Source: Bacteroidota bacterium (lineage in GTDB: Bacteria > Bacteroidota > Bacteroidia > Chitinophagales > Chitinophagaceae). From it: DNA of 64,000 nt. Shown here in pieces: positions 44,185 through 52,362 of this stretch. Position numbers and translations under genes: made by a program. The first letter of the stretch is position 1. Each line of letters starts with the position of its first letter. Below the pieces are notes generated by a model that worked only from the letters and a program-made list of their open reading frames with translations, was not told the DNA's origin and searched no databases. Location: contig JAFAGI010000011.1 of NCBI GenBank assembly GCA_023422835.1, positions 62,001 through 126,000 of the forward strand. The letters are read 5' to 3'.

Positions 44185-44625
44185 ATGGCTTACAAACTAA
44201 ATCCCTATTTAAATTTCGATGGTAATTGTGAAGAAGCAATGACCTTTTACAAAGATGCTTTGGGTGTAGACTTTATCGGAGGTAAGATTATGCGTTTTGG
44301 CGATATGCCCGGCGGTACACAATCGTTTCCTGAAGAAGTCAAGAACAAGGTACTCCACTGTGGCTTGCCTGTGGGAGACAATGTCATTATGGCTTCCGAT
44401 ACATTTGGTGCGCCTGCAAAGTTTGTGGAAGGCACAAACAATTATCTCGCGCTGGGTGTCGACAGCAGGGAGGAGGCTGACCGCCTGTTTAGCATACTCT
44501 CAGAGGGCGGTATTGTAGAAATGCCGATGTCGCAACAGTTCTTTGGTTACTTTGGTTCATTTACAGATAAGTTCGGTGTGATGTGGATGATCGTTTACGA
44601 TGGCGAAACAACACATGGCTCATAA
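44185..44625 (+). CDS. VOC/PhnB-like family protein
   Basis: A 146-residue single VOC domain of the PhnB-like type: KLNPYLNFDGNCEEAMTFYKDALG at the start, NVIMASDTFG in the middle, and FGVMWMIVYDG at the end. It is the common stand-alone form found in many bacteria; no activity is established. It is 52 bases after the Sel1 protein gene. Confidence 0.88.
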   Translation: MAYKLNPYLNFDGNCEEAMTFYKDALGVDFIGGKIMRFGDMPGGTQSFPEEVKNKVLHCGLPVGDNVIMASDTFGAPAKFVEGTNNYLALGVDSREEADRLFSILSEGGIVEMPMSQQFFGYFGSFTDKFGVMWMIVYDGETTHGS

Positions 44626-44852
44626 TAGCTGCGCCACTTTGCGCTCTCTGCGTGGAATTGTTTTTTACCACGCAAAGGCCGCTAAGGTTGTTTACGCAAA
44701 GTTCGCAGAAGATCATTGGCTATAGGATGAATGGGATTGCTTCGCTCGCGACGACGTGCGTGGCGGTGTGGTCATATTCAACAAAGACGCGTAAAATAGT
44801 TTACACGTCGAATATTGCAATATATCATGGGTACGCGCCTTAAGGCACGTAA
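44626..44852. repeat. Worn dispersed-repeat sequence
   Basis: No gene. The first half has the cadence CCACGCAAAGG...TACGCAAAGTTCGCAG (44670-44709), and the second half has GGATTGCTTCGCTCGCGACGACGTG (44733 on, here broken into two parts by the reader). Both types recur as intergenic elements in Bacteroidota genomes in my experience; copy number cannot be checked here. Confidence 0.4.
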
Positions 44853-46301
44853 CTACTTACCAAAAAGGTTTTTCCATTTGGCTGCAAACCCGCCCGGGGC
44901 TTGTGTTTCAGCGGGTTGTTGAGCTAAAGCCTCAAGCTTACTGTTCAGTTGGCGGATCTCTGCTGCCAAAGCCGCCATGCCATTGTCTTCATTGGCTTTG
45001 TTACGGTTTTCATGTGCATACTGTATGATTTCCATCTCTTTGTCTATAAGCTTTTGAATCTCCAGGATTTTTGTTTGGGTAAACGATTTAAGATTGTCCA
45101 GTGATTCATCCAGCGTAGCATTTACTTTACCTACGGAGTTATTGATCATTTGCCTGCTGTGGTCGAGCGAGTTGTAGTGCTGTTGCAGGAAATCTATCAG
45201 TTGTTCATTGTGCTTAAAAGTCTGTATTACGTGGTCGCCCAGGACTTTAAAATCATCGGTACGTGCAATCATCTCATTGATCTTATGGGTATATTCTTTT
45301 GATTGCAATAGCATGGCATTCACATTGTCGAGATAGCGGCTGAATTCCTGAAAACGCTCGGTTGTCAGTTGCAGCTCCTGCAGCGTAGCAATATTTGCTT
45401 TGGCAAACTGCATGTTGTCGGTGCTTTCAATACGTTCAAGAATTTTATTCTGTATGCTCAATGATTCAAAATTCTTATCAATCAGTGTTCCCATCGACTT
45501 CATATTATTTTCAAAATCGGTGTTGAACATTTTGAGGTTTCTCTGCACGTTGCTGAATGCGTTGTTTAAATTCTGGTTCAGTAACGGCATCAGGTCAGAC
45601 AATATAAATGTGTAGAAGTCTGTTTTCGCGGCTTCTTCCGATGCCAGCGCTCTCCTGTATTTACCGGTAAGATAAAAAGTAATCAGCAGCCCGGAAAACA
45701 GCATTACCAAAGCGATTGCGGTGATAGTGCCGTAAACCGAGTAATGGTCTGCCGGTCCGTCTGAAACTTTCAGAAGCCCTGTGATAATAGCCAGAATTGC
45801 GCCTAATACCCCCATGCGGAAAGGTGCAGGTATATCTCTTTTGATGTCTTTTTCTACAAGCGATGTATTGCTTTCAACAATTTCTTTCAGCAATACATAA
45901 TCGGAGGCGTAGCCTTTGTTGCGGATGAGATAGATATTAATGGTGTTGATGATCCTGGAGAGGATATAGCTGTGGTTGGCCTTGGTAGTGAGCAGCTCTA
46001 CTGCGTGCAGATTATGCGGTTTGTACTTCTCGTATTCAGCAAATGACTTGTCGGGTTTATTATTTGAATAAAAATCTTTGGGATGCTCCATGTAATAGTT
46101 TTCCAACTCCGCAAGCATTTCCCGCGGATTGTTATGCAGCGAGCTGTCGGAGACATAAAAAGTATAGATTTTAAAATTATGCACAGGCGGAAATACTTTG
46201 TGCAGCCGCTGTATTTTCTGCTGTGCTTTAAAATAAATATTCAGTTGAATGGCTACAAACGCAATAACAATGAGCCATTCAATCAATTCAAAACTATTCA
46301 T
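44853..46301 (-). CDS. ExbB/MotA-topology membrane protein with long coiled-coil tail
   Basis: A 482-residue membrane protein I cannot place in a named family. TM1 is at about 8-24; a cytoplasmic stretch of some 135 residues follows; TM2 (about 162-178, GVLGAILAIITGLL) and TM3 (about 191-212, ITAIALVMLFSGLLITFYLTG) form a hairpin. This is the topology of ExbB/TolQ, and the Gly-rich TM2 and Ala/Gly TM3 fit it loosely. Residues 240-440 are predicted coiled coil, ending in FAAKWKNLFGK. It is the last gene of the tubulin/Hsp70-like operon; its start overlaps the preceding gene by eight bases. A proton-channel motor with a long cytoplasmic lever is possible but unproven. Confidence 0.78.
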   Translation of the reverse strand: MNSFELIEWLIVIAFVAIQLNIYFKAQQKIQRLHKVFPPVHNFKIYTFYVSDSSLHNNPREMLAELENYYMEHPKDFYSNNKPDKSFAEYEKYKPHNLHAVELLTTKANHSYILSRIINTINIYLIRNKGYASDYVLLKEIVESNTSLVEKDIKRDIPAPFRMGVLGAILAIITGLLKVSDGPADHYSVYGTITAIALVMLFSGLLITFYLTGKYRRALASEEAAKTDFYTFILSDLMPLLNQNLNNAFSNVQRNLKMFNTDFENNMKSMGTLIDKNFESLSIQNKILERIESTDNMQFAKANIATLQELQLTTERFQEFSRYLDNVNAMLLQSKEYTHKINEMIARTDDFKVLGDHVIQTFKHNEQLIDFLQQHYNSLDHSRQMINNSVGKVNATLDESLDNLKSFTQTKILEIQKLIDKEMEIIQYAHENRNKANEDNGMAALAAEIRQLNSKLEALAQQPAETQAPGGFAAKWKNLFGK

Positions 46302-46890
46302 AGCGTATCACTGCTTTTTCTTTGATCATCCATTTATCGTTTTCCAACATTACTTTTCCGGGCTGTTCGGTAATGATTTTTTTGGCATCTTTAGCTGCTA
46401 CATTTTGTTCAATGCAGCCGGGCTTCAGGTAAACCTCGCTCCTGCGGATAATTTCCTGCGGTTGCGCACCTTTGGTGTGTATTACAAAAGTACCGTTATT
46501 TGCGTTGTTTTTTTCAAGTGTTATTTCATAAACCGTACCGCTTGCATCGTCCGTTTTCAACTCTGCGGGAAAGTAGTTGTCAATAGGCTTCAGCATGTAA
46601 AACACGGTTTTTTGTTCTGCTTTTGGCTGCTGAGGCTGCTGCTTTCTTGAGATTGTTTTTCTTAATTTATTATTTTCTTCCATCAGTGTTTTTAATTTAG
46701 TTTCGAGTTGCAATGCTGACTGTAGTTGGTTTCTCATCGAATGGTTTTCAGAAATCAACCGCTGGTTTTCCTTCTTACAATTAGTTATTGCTGCCGAATA
46801 AGCGCTTCTTGTCTTGCGGTCGTTCAGCCAGATCAGCACAGCAAGGATCATTACGGCCACCAGTATCACAATCAAAAAAATATCTGTCAT
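46294..46890 (-). CDS. Single-TM coiled-coil protein with C-terminal beta domain
   Basis: A 198-residue protein, not recognised. It has an N-terminal TM (about 4-22, IFLIVILVAVMILAVLIWL), a coiled coil (about 33-82, CKKENQRLISENHSMRNQLQ), a Gln/Lys/Pro linker (83-94) and a C-terminal domain (95-198) of alternating strands (TVFYMLKPIDNYFPAEL, GTVYEITLEKNN, GTFVIHTKG). The sign of charges around the TM suggests that the coiled coil and beta domain are cytoplasmic. It lies six bases after the Hsp70-like gene and overlaps the ExbB-like gene, so it belongs to the complex. Confidence 0.75.
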   Translation of the reverse strand: MTDIFLIVILVAVMILAVLIWLNDRKTRSAYSAAITNCKKENQRLISENHSMRNQLQSALQLETKLKTLMEENNKLRKTISRKQQPQQPKAEQKTVFYMLKPIDNYFPAELKTDDASGTVYEITLEKNNANNGTFVIHTKGAQPQEIIRRSEVYLKPGCIEQNVAAKDAKKIITEQPGKVMLENDKWMIKEKAVIRYE

Positions 46891-46896
46891 ATAGTA

Positions 46897-49800
46897 TTAT
46901 TTTTGAGCATCGGCAGATATTTTATACGCCAGCCTGTTCAGTACGCCTGTTGCGGGATAGAAGAATAACGTTTCTTCAATGTCTTCATTTTTATTGATCA
47001 CATTTTTAAGCTTACGATTAATGCCGTCTTTTAAAAATGTTTTCAGGTCTTCGCGCACATAGATCTTGCTTCTTTCTATCACTGCCGGGTTTACGCCAAA
47101 GTGTTTGTAATAGCTGTATTCATTGTTCCATTTAAAGAACTTATCAAAGAACACATTGGTTTCTTTGATCACTGAATCTATGATGTCTTCGTTCAGAATC
47201 TCGGCGTATTGCAATGATGCTTCGGGTAGCAATAAATCTTCTGAAGTGCCCGAGAGCGTTACTTTTATCCTGTCTTCAATTTTATTCATACTGTTTACAT
47301 CGGCCTTCATTTTCAAAGCGCCCTTGCCGGAGATTTCCTTAGGCTTATCGCCCAGTATCAGTTCAATGCGTGTGTGTGCATCCCGGCCGGAAATATCGCT
47401 GAAAATAATGTTGGTAAGCTCTTCAATATTATCCAGGTCAGCCCCGAAAGATAATACGCGCAACAGTTTGGAGCCGTTGCCGCTAAACGTGATGTAGCGC
47501 GGTGTAGGCAGTTTTTTTGCATGCATGGTTTTAGCCAGGTGGTAAATCACGGCCATATAAAAGATCAGGAATACGATTTTCAGGTCCTCATCGCGCGTGA
47601 GCAGCTCAGAGAAAGAAATGTTTACATTCTTGTCTTTAAGCTCCGTATTATCTTCGAGTGAAAAGAAGAACTCAATCAGCTCAATACTGTTGTCGTTCCT
47701 GCCTTTCAGCGATTTATAAATGCTCACCAGCTTGTGCGCGTCAATGCCTTCCAGGCTTTTTAAAATATAATCTTCATACTTGTTGATAAAGCCGTTCCTG
47801 CCATTTTCTGTATATGCATCTCCGAATATAGCGCTTGATGCAAAGTGGAAAGAGGTAAGCAGCACAGGATTGTTTTCATGGAACACAACCGCATCTGTGG
47901 TGCCGCCGCCAATATCTACGTTCATCACCGGCTTATCCGAAGAAGATTCTGCATATCCCCAGTAAGGCGCAATGGATTCGGTGAGCGTGTTGATTTTGGT
48001 ATCCTTATCAAAAAATTCATGCTTATATTTCTGCAGCTGGCTTTTGAAGAAATTAAGCCTGTGGCTCTCCATGCTCGAAGGATAAAGCCAGATGATCTCT
48101 GCTTTGTTTAAAGAACCATTGTTGAGCAGTATTTTATTCCTGATCATCAGCATCATCTGTTCAATGAATGCCTTGGTTCTTTTTTCCAGCTTTGCATCCT
48201 GGAAGTTAGACCACTTAAGGCTTCCGGTGATCTCGCTGTTTAATTTGAAATCTTCTTTCAGGTACCAGAAGGGGATGTTAAAATCTGCCAGTGCATAATT
48301 TTCCCTGTTTTCATTAAACTTGTTGTTGTCGTTGATCACCGTCCTGGTAGGGAAGTGGTATTTTACGTTTTCTCCTATGATCAATGGCATAAATTCTTCA
48401 TCAATAATGGCTAACAGGTCGTCTGCGCCGAAGCCAAGTTTAGATAAAGATATCTGCATGGCCTTGCCCGGCTTGTGCAGCGTTGTGTACTGAATGTCTT
48501 TTTCGGTGATGTCAAATGGCCGTGGCTCAGATTCAGTAGAAGAGTTGTATTCTATGTGTGTATTGGTTGTGCCGAAGTCGATAGAAAATTTAAAGGCTTT
48601 TGTCAGCGCTTCTTTTTCTTTTACAATAAACCTCGGAATAAGGATGCCTGTTGATTTGCGGTTGTAAACCTCTATAAAATCAAAGGTATGATTAACGATG
48701 GAGTAGGTAGTAGATACACCGTTCTGAGATTTGCGGCTTCTCTGCTTTACATCTTTTACCGGTATTGGCTGCAGTCCTTTATCTATGGCGGTTTCATACA
48801 ATTTAATGCTATATTCATTGTTCCTGGTAAGCGGCGAAACATCGCGGTCTGCTACCAGTATCCTGTAATGCGGATCAATGCCTTCTATCTTAAGTTGGGG
48901 GTACAGCACTACCGTCATCTGGTTCTCCACAATTACGCCCTGGTTCTTGCTTTCTTCGGGTTGCAGAATTTTATCCTGAAACTGGTTCTTATTGTACACG
49001 CGTGTGAAAGTCACGTATTTACTACGTTGTATAGGAATACGCAAAGTTACTTTTACACCTGAGAGCATCTGCTCCATTTCAAGAACTTTTTTGCCGTCAC
49101 TTACTACTCCCTGTAATTTTTCCGTGGTAAAGTAATCAAAAAAAGCTTTTTTAACGGGCAGCAGGTAGCAGTGATCTTTTTCTCCCTGTGTTACTTTATA
49201 GTTCCCGTCAAAAAACTTATCGCTGTCCATAGGAAATGGCAGGCGTGTAATGTATGGTTCTAAAAAGTCGCTTACCGTAAGGTACGGATACTGTATATGG
49301 TTCTGGTTGGGTAGTGTACGCTTATCCAGTGCTCGTTCATCGAAGTAGGGTACATTCCTGTGGTAGTTGTCGAGCCATTTGCCTCCCATAAAATTCAGCC
49401 CGTCATTGTTTTTTTCTGTAGGAAGAATGGCAGGCAGCTTATCGTGTGCGGCTTTTTCAGCATCAATAATGAAATCGTTGTTCGCTGCAGGGTCTATGTC
49501 TGCCGTATTTTTGGCACGCAGCCTGAAACCCAGTATTTCTGCGTTGTTGCCGTCTCCGCCCACGCTGATGGGTGCATATTGGGTTTCATAAGTTTCCCGG
49601 TCAAACTGTTTGATCTCCTGCTTCAGGTCTTCATCCAGGTGTTCAAAAGTATAGCCGAGATAATTATCAATGTCAGTAAAATCTTCCGGAAACCTGTCGT
49701 AAGCAATCCTGAATGCGTAAATATATTTGATAAATTCTGCGCTCCTGTTTTTCAGCGGGTAGAGGCTGAGGTCAAGCATACGGTCATTGCCGAAATTAAT

Positions 49801-50397
49801 ATCAACATAATCCAGGTTGTTGGCAGAAGAAAAGAACATCGTAGAGGGTGAAGTGCCGCCGATAATGTTGAGGATATCGGGCGCTCCTTTGCCTATGTAA
49901 TTCAGCAGGTATACATGTTTCAGCTTGTGGAAGTTGAAAGCTTTTTTATCCTGTTTCAAAAACATTTTCAGTGTTTCTCCAAGCAGCTTATGTTTAGGGT
50001 TGGAGGCATGCAGCAGCTTGCCAAGATCACTGTTGGTCTCTATTTCAATCTCTCCGTGTTGTACGCTTATGCCTGAATTCCATTCAATTACTTCTACTTT
50101 ATCTTTCAATGATTCTATGTTGAAGAATATTTCTGCAATATCGAAACATTCTGATACCATGCGGTGATAAATGGTATTGCCGTCGAGGTTCCTGGTGTTG
50201 TTCACAAACCTGAAAGAAGTTCTTATCAGGTCCATCCTGGCAAAAGGCGAGGGGATGGAAGTGATCTGTGTAGCCACGTTGGCTCCTGCAGGGTCTTCTA
50301 TGGAGTTGATAAAATTATCCGACAGGTGACTGTTTATCTGTGTCCAATGTTCAATATTTTCTGAAGCTCCTGTATGTAGACGAAAAATTTTGCTCAT
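46897..50397 (-). CDS. Large protein with C-terminal actin/Hsp70-type ATPase domain
   Basis: A 1166-residue soluble protein. Residues 601-990 carry the ASKHA (actin/Hsp70/sugar kinase) signature: phosphate-1 FSIDFGTTNTHIEY (604-617), phosphate-2 VMNVDIGGGTTDAVVF (824-839), and the adenosine motif YITFSGNGSKLLR (968-980). So an ATP-dependent conformational or polymerising ATPase is very likely. Residues 1-600 are unlike anything I recognise and give no TM or signal peptide; they contain many Asp/Asn/Tyr-rich segments that look like mixed alpha/beta domains. The C-terminal 150 residues are helical. It is much longer than DnaK or MreB. It lies 15 bases after the tubulin-like gene. Confidence 0.82.
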   Translation of the reverse strand: MSKIFRLHTGASENIEHWTQINSHLSDNFINSIEDPAGANVATQITSIPSPFARMDLIRTSFRFVNNTRNLDGNTIYHRMVSECFDIAEIFFNIESLKDKVEVIEWNSGISVQHGEIEIETNSDLGKLLHASNPKHKLLGETLKMFLKQDKKAFNFHKLKHVYLLNYIGKGAPDILNIIGGTSPSTMFFSSANNLDYVDINFGNDRMLDLSLYPLKNRSAEFIKYIYAFRIAYDRFPEDFTDIDNYLGYTFEHLDEDLKQEIKQFDRETYETQYAPISVGGDGNNAEILGFRLRAKNTADIDPAANNDFIIDAEKAAHDKLPAILPTEKNNDGLNFMGGKWLDNYHRNVPYFDERALDKRTLPNQNHIQYPYLTVSDFLEPYITRLPFPMDSDKFFDGNYKVTQGEKDHCYLLPVKKAFFDYFTTEKLQGVVSDGKKVLEMEQMLSGVKVTLRIPIQRSKYVTFTRVYNKNQFQDKILQPEESKNQGVIVENQMTVVLYPQLKIEGIDPHYRILVADRDVSPLTRNNEYSIKLYETAIDKGLQPIPVKDVKQRSRKSQNGVSTTYSIVNHTFDFIEVYNRKSTGILIPRFIVKEKEALTKAFKFSIDFGTTNTHIEYNSSTESEPRPFDITEKDIQYTTLHKPGKAMQISLSKLGFGADDLLAIIDEEFMPLIIGENVKYHFPTRTVINDNNKFNENRENYALADFNIPFWYLKEDFKLNSEITGSLKWSNFQDAKLEKRTKAFIEQMMLMIRNKILLNNGSLNKAEIIWLYPSSMESHRLNFFKSQLQKYKHEFFDKDTKINTLTESIAPYWGYAESSSDKPVMNVDIGGGTTDAVVFHENNPVLLTSFHFASSAIFGDAYTENGRNGFINKYEDYILKSLEGIDAHKLVSIYKSLKGRNDNSIELIEFFFSLEDNTELKDKNVNISFSELLTRDEDLKIVFLIFYMAVIYHLAKTMHAKKLPTPRYITFSGNGSKLLRVLSFGADLDNIEELTNIIFSDISGRDAHTRIELILGDKPKEISGKGALKMKADVNSMNKIEDRIKVTLSGTSEDLLLPEASLQYAEILNEDIIDSVIKETNVFFDKFFKWNNEYSYYKHFGVNPAVIERSKIYVREDLKTFLKDGINRKLKNVINKNEDIEETLFFYPATGVLNRLAYKISADAQK

Positions 50398-50412
50398 GCC
50401 TAAGGTCTGGTT

Positions 50413-51891
50413 TTAGTGGCTGATGTTATTGTCAAAAACGCTGGCGGTGGTTGCCGACATTAACGCTAATAGTTTTTTCTGGCTTGCAAGATGGTCATAT
50501 TTCGGCGCTGATTCCGATAGCTGGTTCCTGAAGTTTTTCAGGCCGGAGCTTTTCAGCAAGCCGCTCAGAAAAGTTTTCTTCTCCGGCGCACCAACCACAA
50601 GCTGGTAAAGGTCATCGCCGGTTTTGTCCGGTTCAATTACGTGAAACGAAACATTGGAATACTGCATCTCCTGCAGCCATTCTTTAAAATGCGTATTAAA
50701 CTGGTTCAGTACCTGTTTAAACCTCGTATCCAGGCCGTCCCTGTTGAGTTTGTTGTTGCCGTCCTGCGCCCAAGCTTCTCCCTTTTTGCCGGCCAGCTCT
50801 TCGTAGTGGTATTCCATAAATGCACGGAATAATGCGAATTTGGTCAGTGGTTTGGCGAGCATGTTATAAGTGGCTCTTGCCAGGTCTTTAAAGCGCACTA
50901 CCGAAGCGTCGTTTTGCAGGCCGAATTCATAAAACAGGGGTTCATTGGCTGTGCCTTGCTGTACATGTAGTTCCTGGTCTGAAAGGCTCATGAAATCTAC
51001 AACAGAAAGCGCTGCAGCCATTTCTATAAAGTGTGCGCGGTTCTTCTGTTCACTGGATCCGTCTGCGCCATCCTGCTCATTGGTTACTTTATCGCCAATG
51101 TAGTACAATGCATTGATAGAGCGGTTTCCCGTCACATTCCTGGAGTAATAATGCAGCGCAGCCTTGGTTTTAGAAATAAATGTATCTGAATTAATGGTTG
51201 TCTTCTCATTGCCGCGTACACCAAAGTAGGGTAGAATGGTTACTGCGCCTATTCTGGCATCATTCAGAAAACTATGGTGCGGTACGGAAGGGTCTGCATC
51301 GCGGATGTTCTTTAAGATCAGCGGAAAGCCGGCGGCGCCCGTACCACCGAAGATAGAGCTGATGATAAATACCCGGTCGTTTGCCTCAAAATTTTGTGCG
51401 AACCGTTTAAAAAATTCTGATTGTTTAAACTTGTTCAGGACCACACTGCCGATGTTGGGGTTGCCCTTGAAGCCTACTTCCATATTGGCTTCCAGGTTGT
51501 TCTTCGAAAACAAAAGCGACATCAGCGACTTATTACTTTCGTCCAGAGAACTGTATTCTATAAAGTCTTTGAAAAGCTGCTCCTTTACGCCTTCTATATC
51601 AAATTTAAAATTATCAGATACAAAGCTTCCGTCGCCCAATTCATCCAGGGAAGTGATTCTTGTGCTGAAAAAATCTGATTCATCGGATGATGCTTTTTCC
51701 CTGATTTCTTTATACAGGCGTAGAATCTCTACCGTGCGCGTAAGGTCTCCGTTGGATGCATCCGGGTCAATGATGATGGGAATAACCGTATCTGTATTCT
51801 CCATTTTTACACCGGAAGCCAGCAGCATGGCCAGTGATTTTACCACCCTCGAACCGGTGCCGCCTATAGCAAATAGAAATAATTTTGACAT
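50413..51891 (-). CDS. Tubulin/FtsZ-superfamily GTPase-like protein
   Basis: A 492-residue protein with a tubulin-like nucleotide fold. The first strand-loop LFLFAIGGTGSRVVKSL (4-20) is the usual opening; IPIIIDPDASNGD (37-49) is the second strand and loop; and the tubulin signature loop is IISSIFGGTGAAGFPLILKNI (177-197), with FGGTGAAG for the FtsZ GGGTGTG. The remaining 290 residues are unlike the FtsZ C-terminal domain and have no FtsZ tail peptide, so it is not the division protein. In superfamilies of this sort it is expected to bind GTP and may polymerise. It is three bases after the three-TM gene and 15 before the Hsp70-like gene. Confidence 0.85.
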   Translation of the reverse strand: MSKLFLFAIGGTGSRVVKSLAMLLASGVKMENTDTVIPIIIDPDASNGDLTRTVEILRLYKEIREKASSDESDFFSTRITSLDELGDGSFVSDNFKFDIEGVKEQLFKDFIEYSSLDESNKSLMSLLFSKNNLEANMEVGFKGNPNIGSVVLNKFKQSEFFKRFAQNFEANDRVFIISSIFGGTGAAGFPLILKNIRDADPSVPHHSFLNDARIGAVTILPYFGVRGNEKTTINSDTFISKTKAALHYYSRNVTGNRSINALYYIGDKVTNEQDGADGSSEQKNRAHFIEMAAALSVVDFMSLSDQELHVQQGTANEPLFYEFGLQNDASVVRFKDLARATYNMLAKPLTKFALFRAFMEYHYEELAGKKGEAWAQDGNNKLNRDGLDTRFKQVLNQFNTHFKEWLQEMQYSNVSFHVIEPDKTGDDLYQLVVGAPEKKTFLSGLLKSSGLKNFRNQLSESAPKYDHLASQKKLLALMSATTASVFDNNISH

Positions 51892-51894
51892 AAT

Positions 51895-52350
51895 TTAAAA
51901 AGGAACTTTTCTGTTTACAGAACTTTTCCATTTGATGAGCATGGAAAATAAAATACTCCAGATAATTGAATAAATAAACGCGGTAGTTGCAAAGCCCACA
52001 CAGTCTGAAACGCCTACACGGAGCTGGTTACAGATGTTTCCGGCCTTCAGGTCGTTGTTGGTATATACAAATGCAATGATGAAAATAATCACAGCGCCGA
52101 TGAGTACATTCAGCAACCATTTACCTACATTGTTCCACCCCGAGCGGTTAAGAATGCCGTAGTAATAATTAAAAATGATCAGTGAATTGATGATAAACAA
52201 ACTCAGGAACACCAAGTTGTAGGTTGATTGCCGCGTATAGTCAGCGCAGGCCATATCCAGGCCGCGCAAATGTTCGCCCAATCCATTGGAAGTGCTGTAC
52301 ATACCCAGCGCTTCAAACAAGCCGATCAAAAATTCTGATAAAGCCTTCAT
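51895..52350 (-). CDS. Small integral membrane protein (three TM)
   Basis: A 151-residue membrane protein, not recognised. Hydrophobic segments lie at about 44-66 (YNLVFLSLFIINSLIIFNYY), 76-96 (GKWLLNVLIGAVIIFIIAF) and 119-140 (FATTAFIYSIIWSILFSML). Four Cys and the segments between TMs suggest one short extracytoplasmic loop (KAGNICNQLRVGVSDC) with two Cys that may form a disulphide. It sits between the VWA lipoprotein and tubulin-like genes and is an obvious candidate membrane link between them. Confidence 0.75.
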   Translation of the reverse strand: MKALSEFLIGLFEALGMYSTSNGLGEHLRGLDMACADYTRQSTYNLVFLSLFIINSLIIFNYYYGILNRSGWNNVGKWLLNVLIGAVIIFIIAFVYTNNDLKAGNICNQLRVGVSDCVGFATTAFIYSIIWSILFSMLIKWKSSVNRKVPF

Positions 52351-52362
52351 GTTTTTAAAAAA

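Noticed and set aside
44853..46301. Zorya-type defence system.
   Set aside because: The MotA-like tailed protein recalls ZorA, but no ZorB (OmpA-type), ZorC/D helicase or ZorE nuclease is present, so the label is not justified.
49360..49851. A 163-codon open frame on the + strand.
   Set aside because: It is antisense to the Hsp70-like gene, which is supported by motifs and operon spacing.
51236..51898. A 220-codon open frame on the + strand.
   Set aside because: It lies wholly opposite the tubulin-like gene, has a Ser/Ile-rich composition typical of an antisense frame and no start signal.
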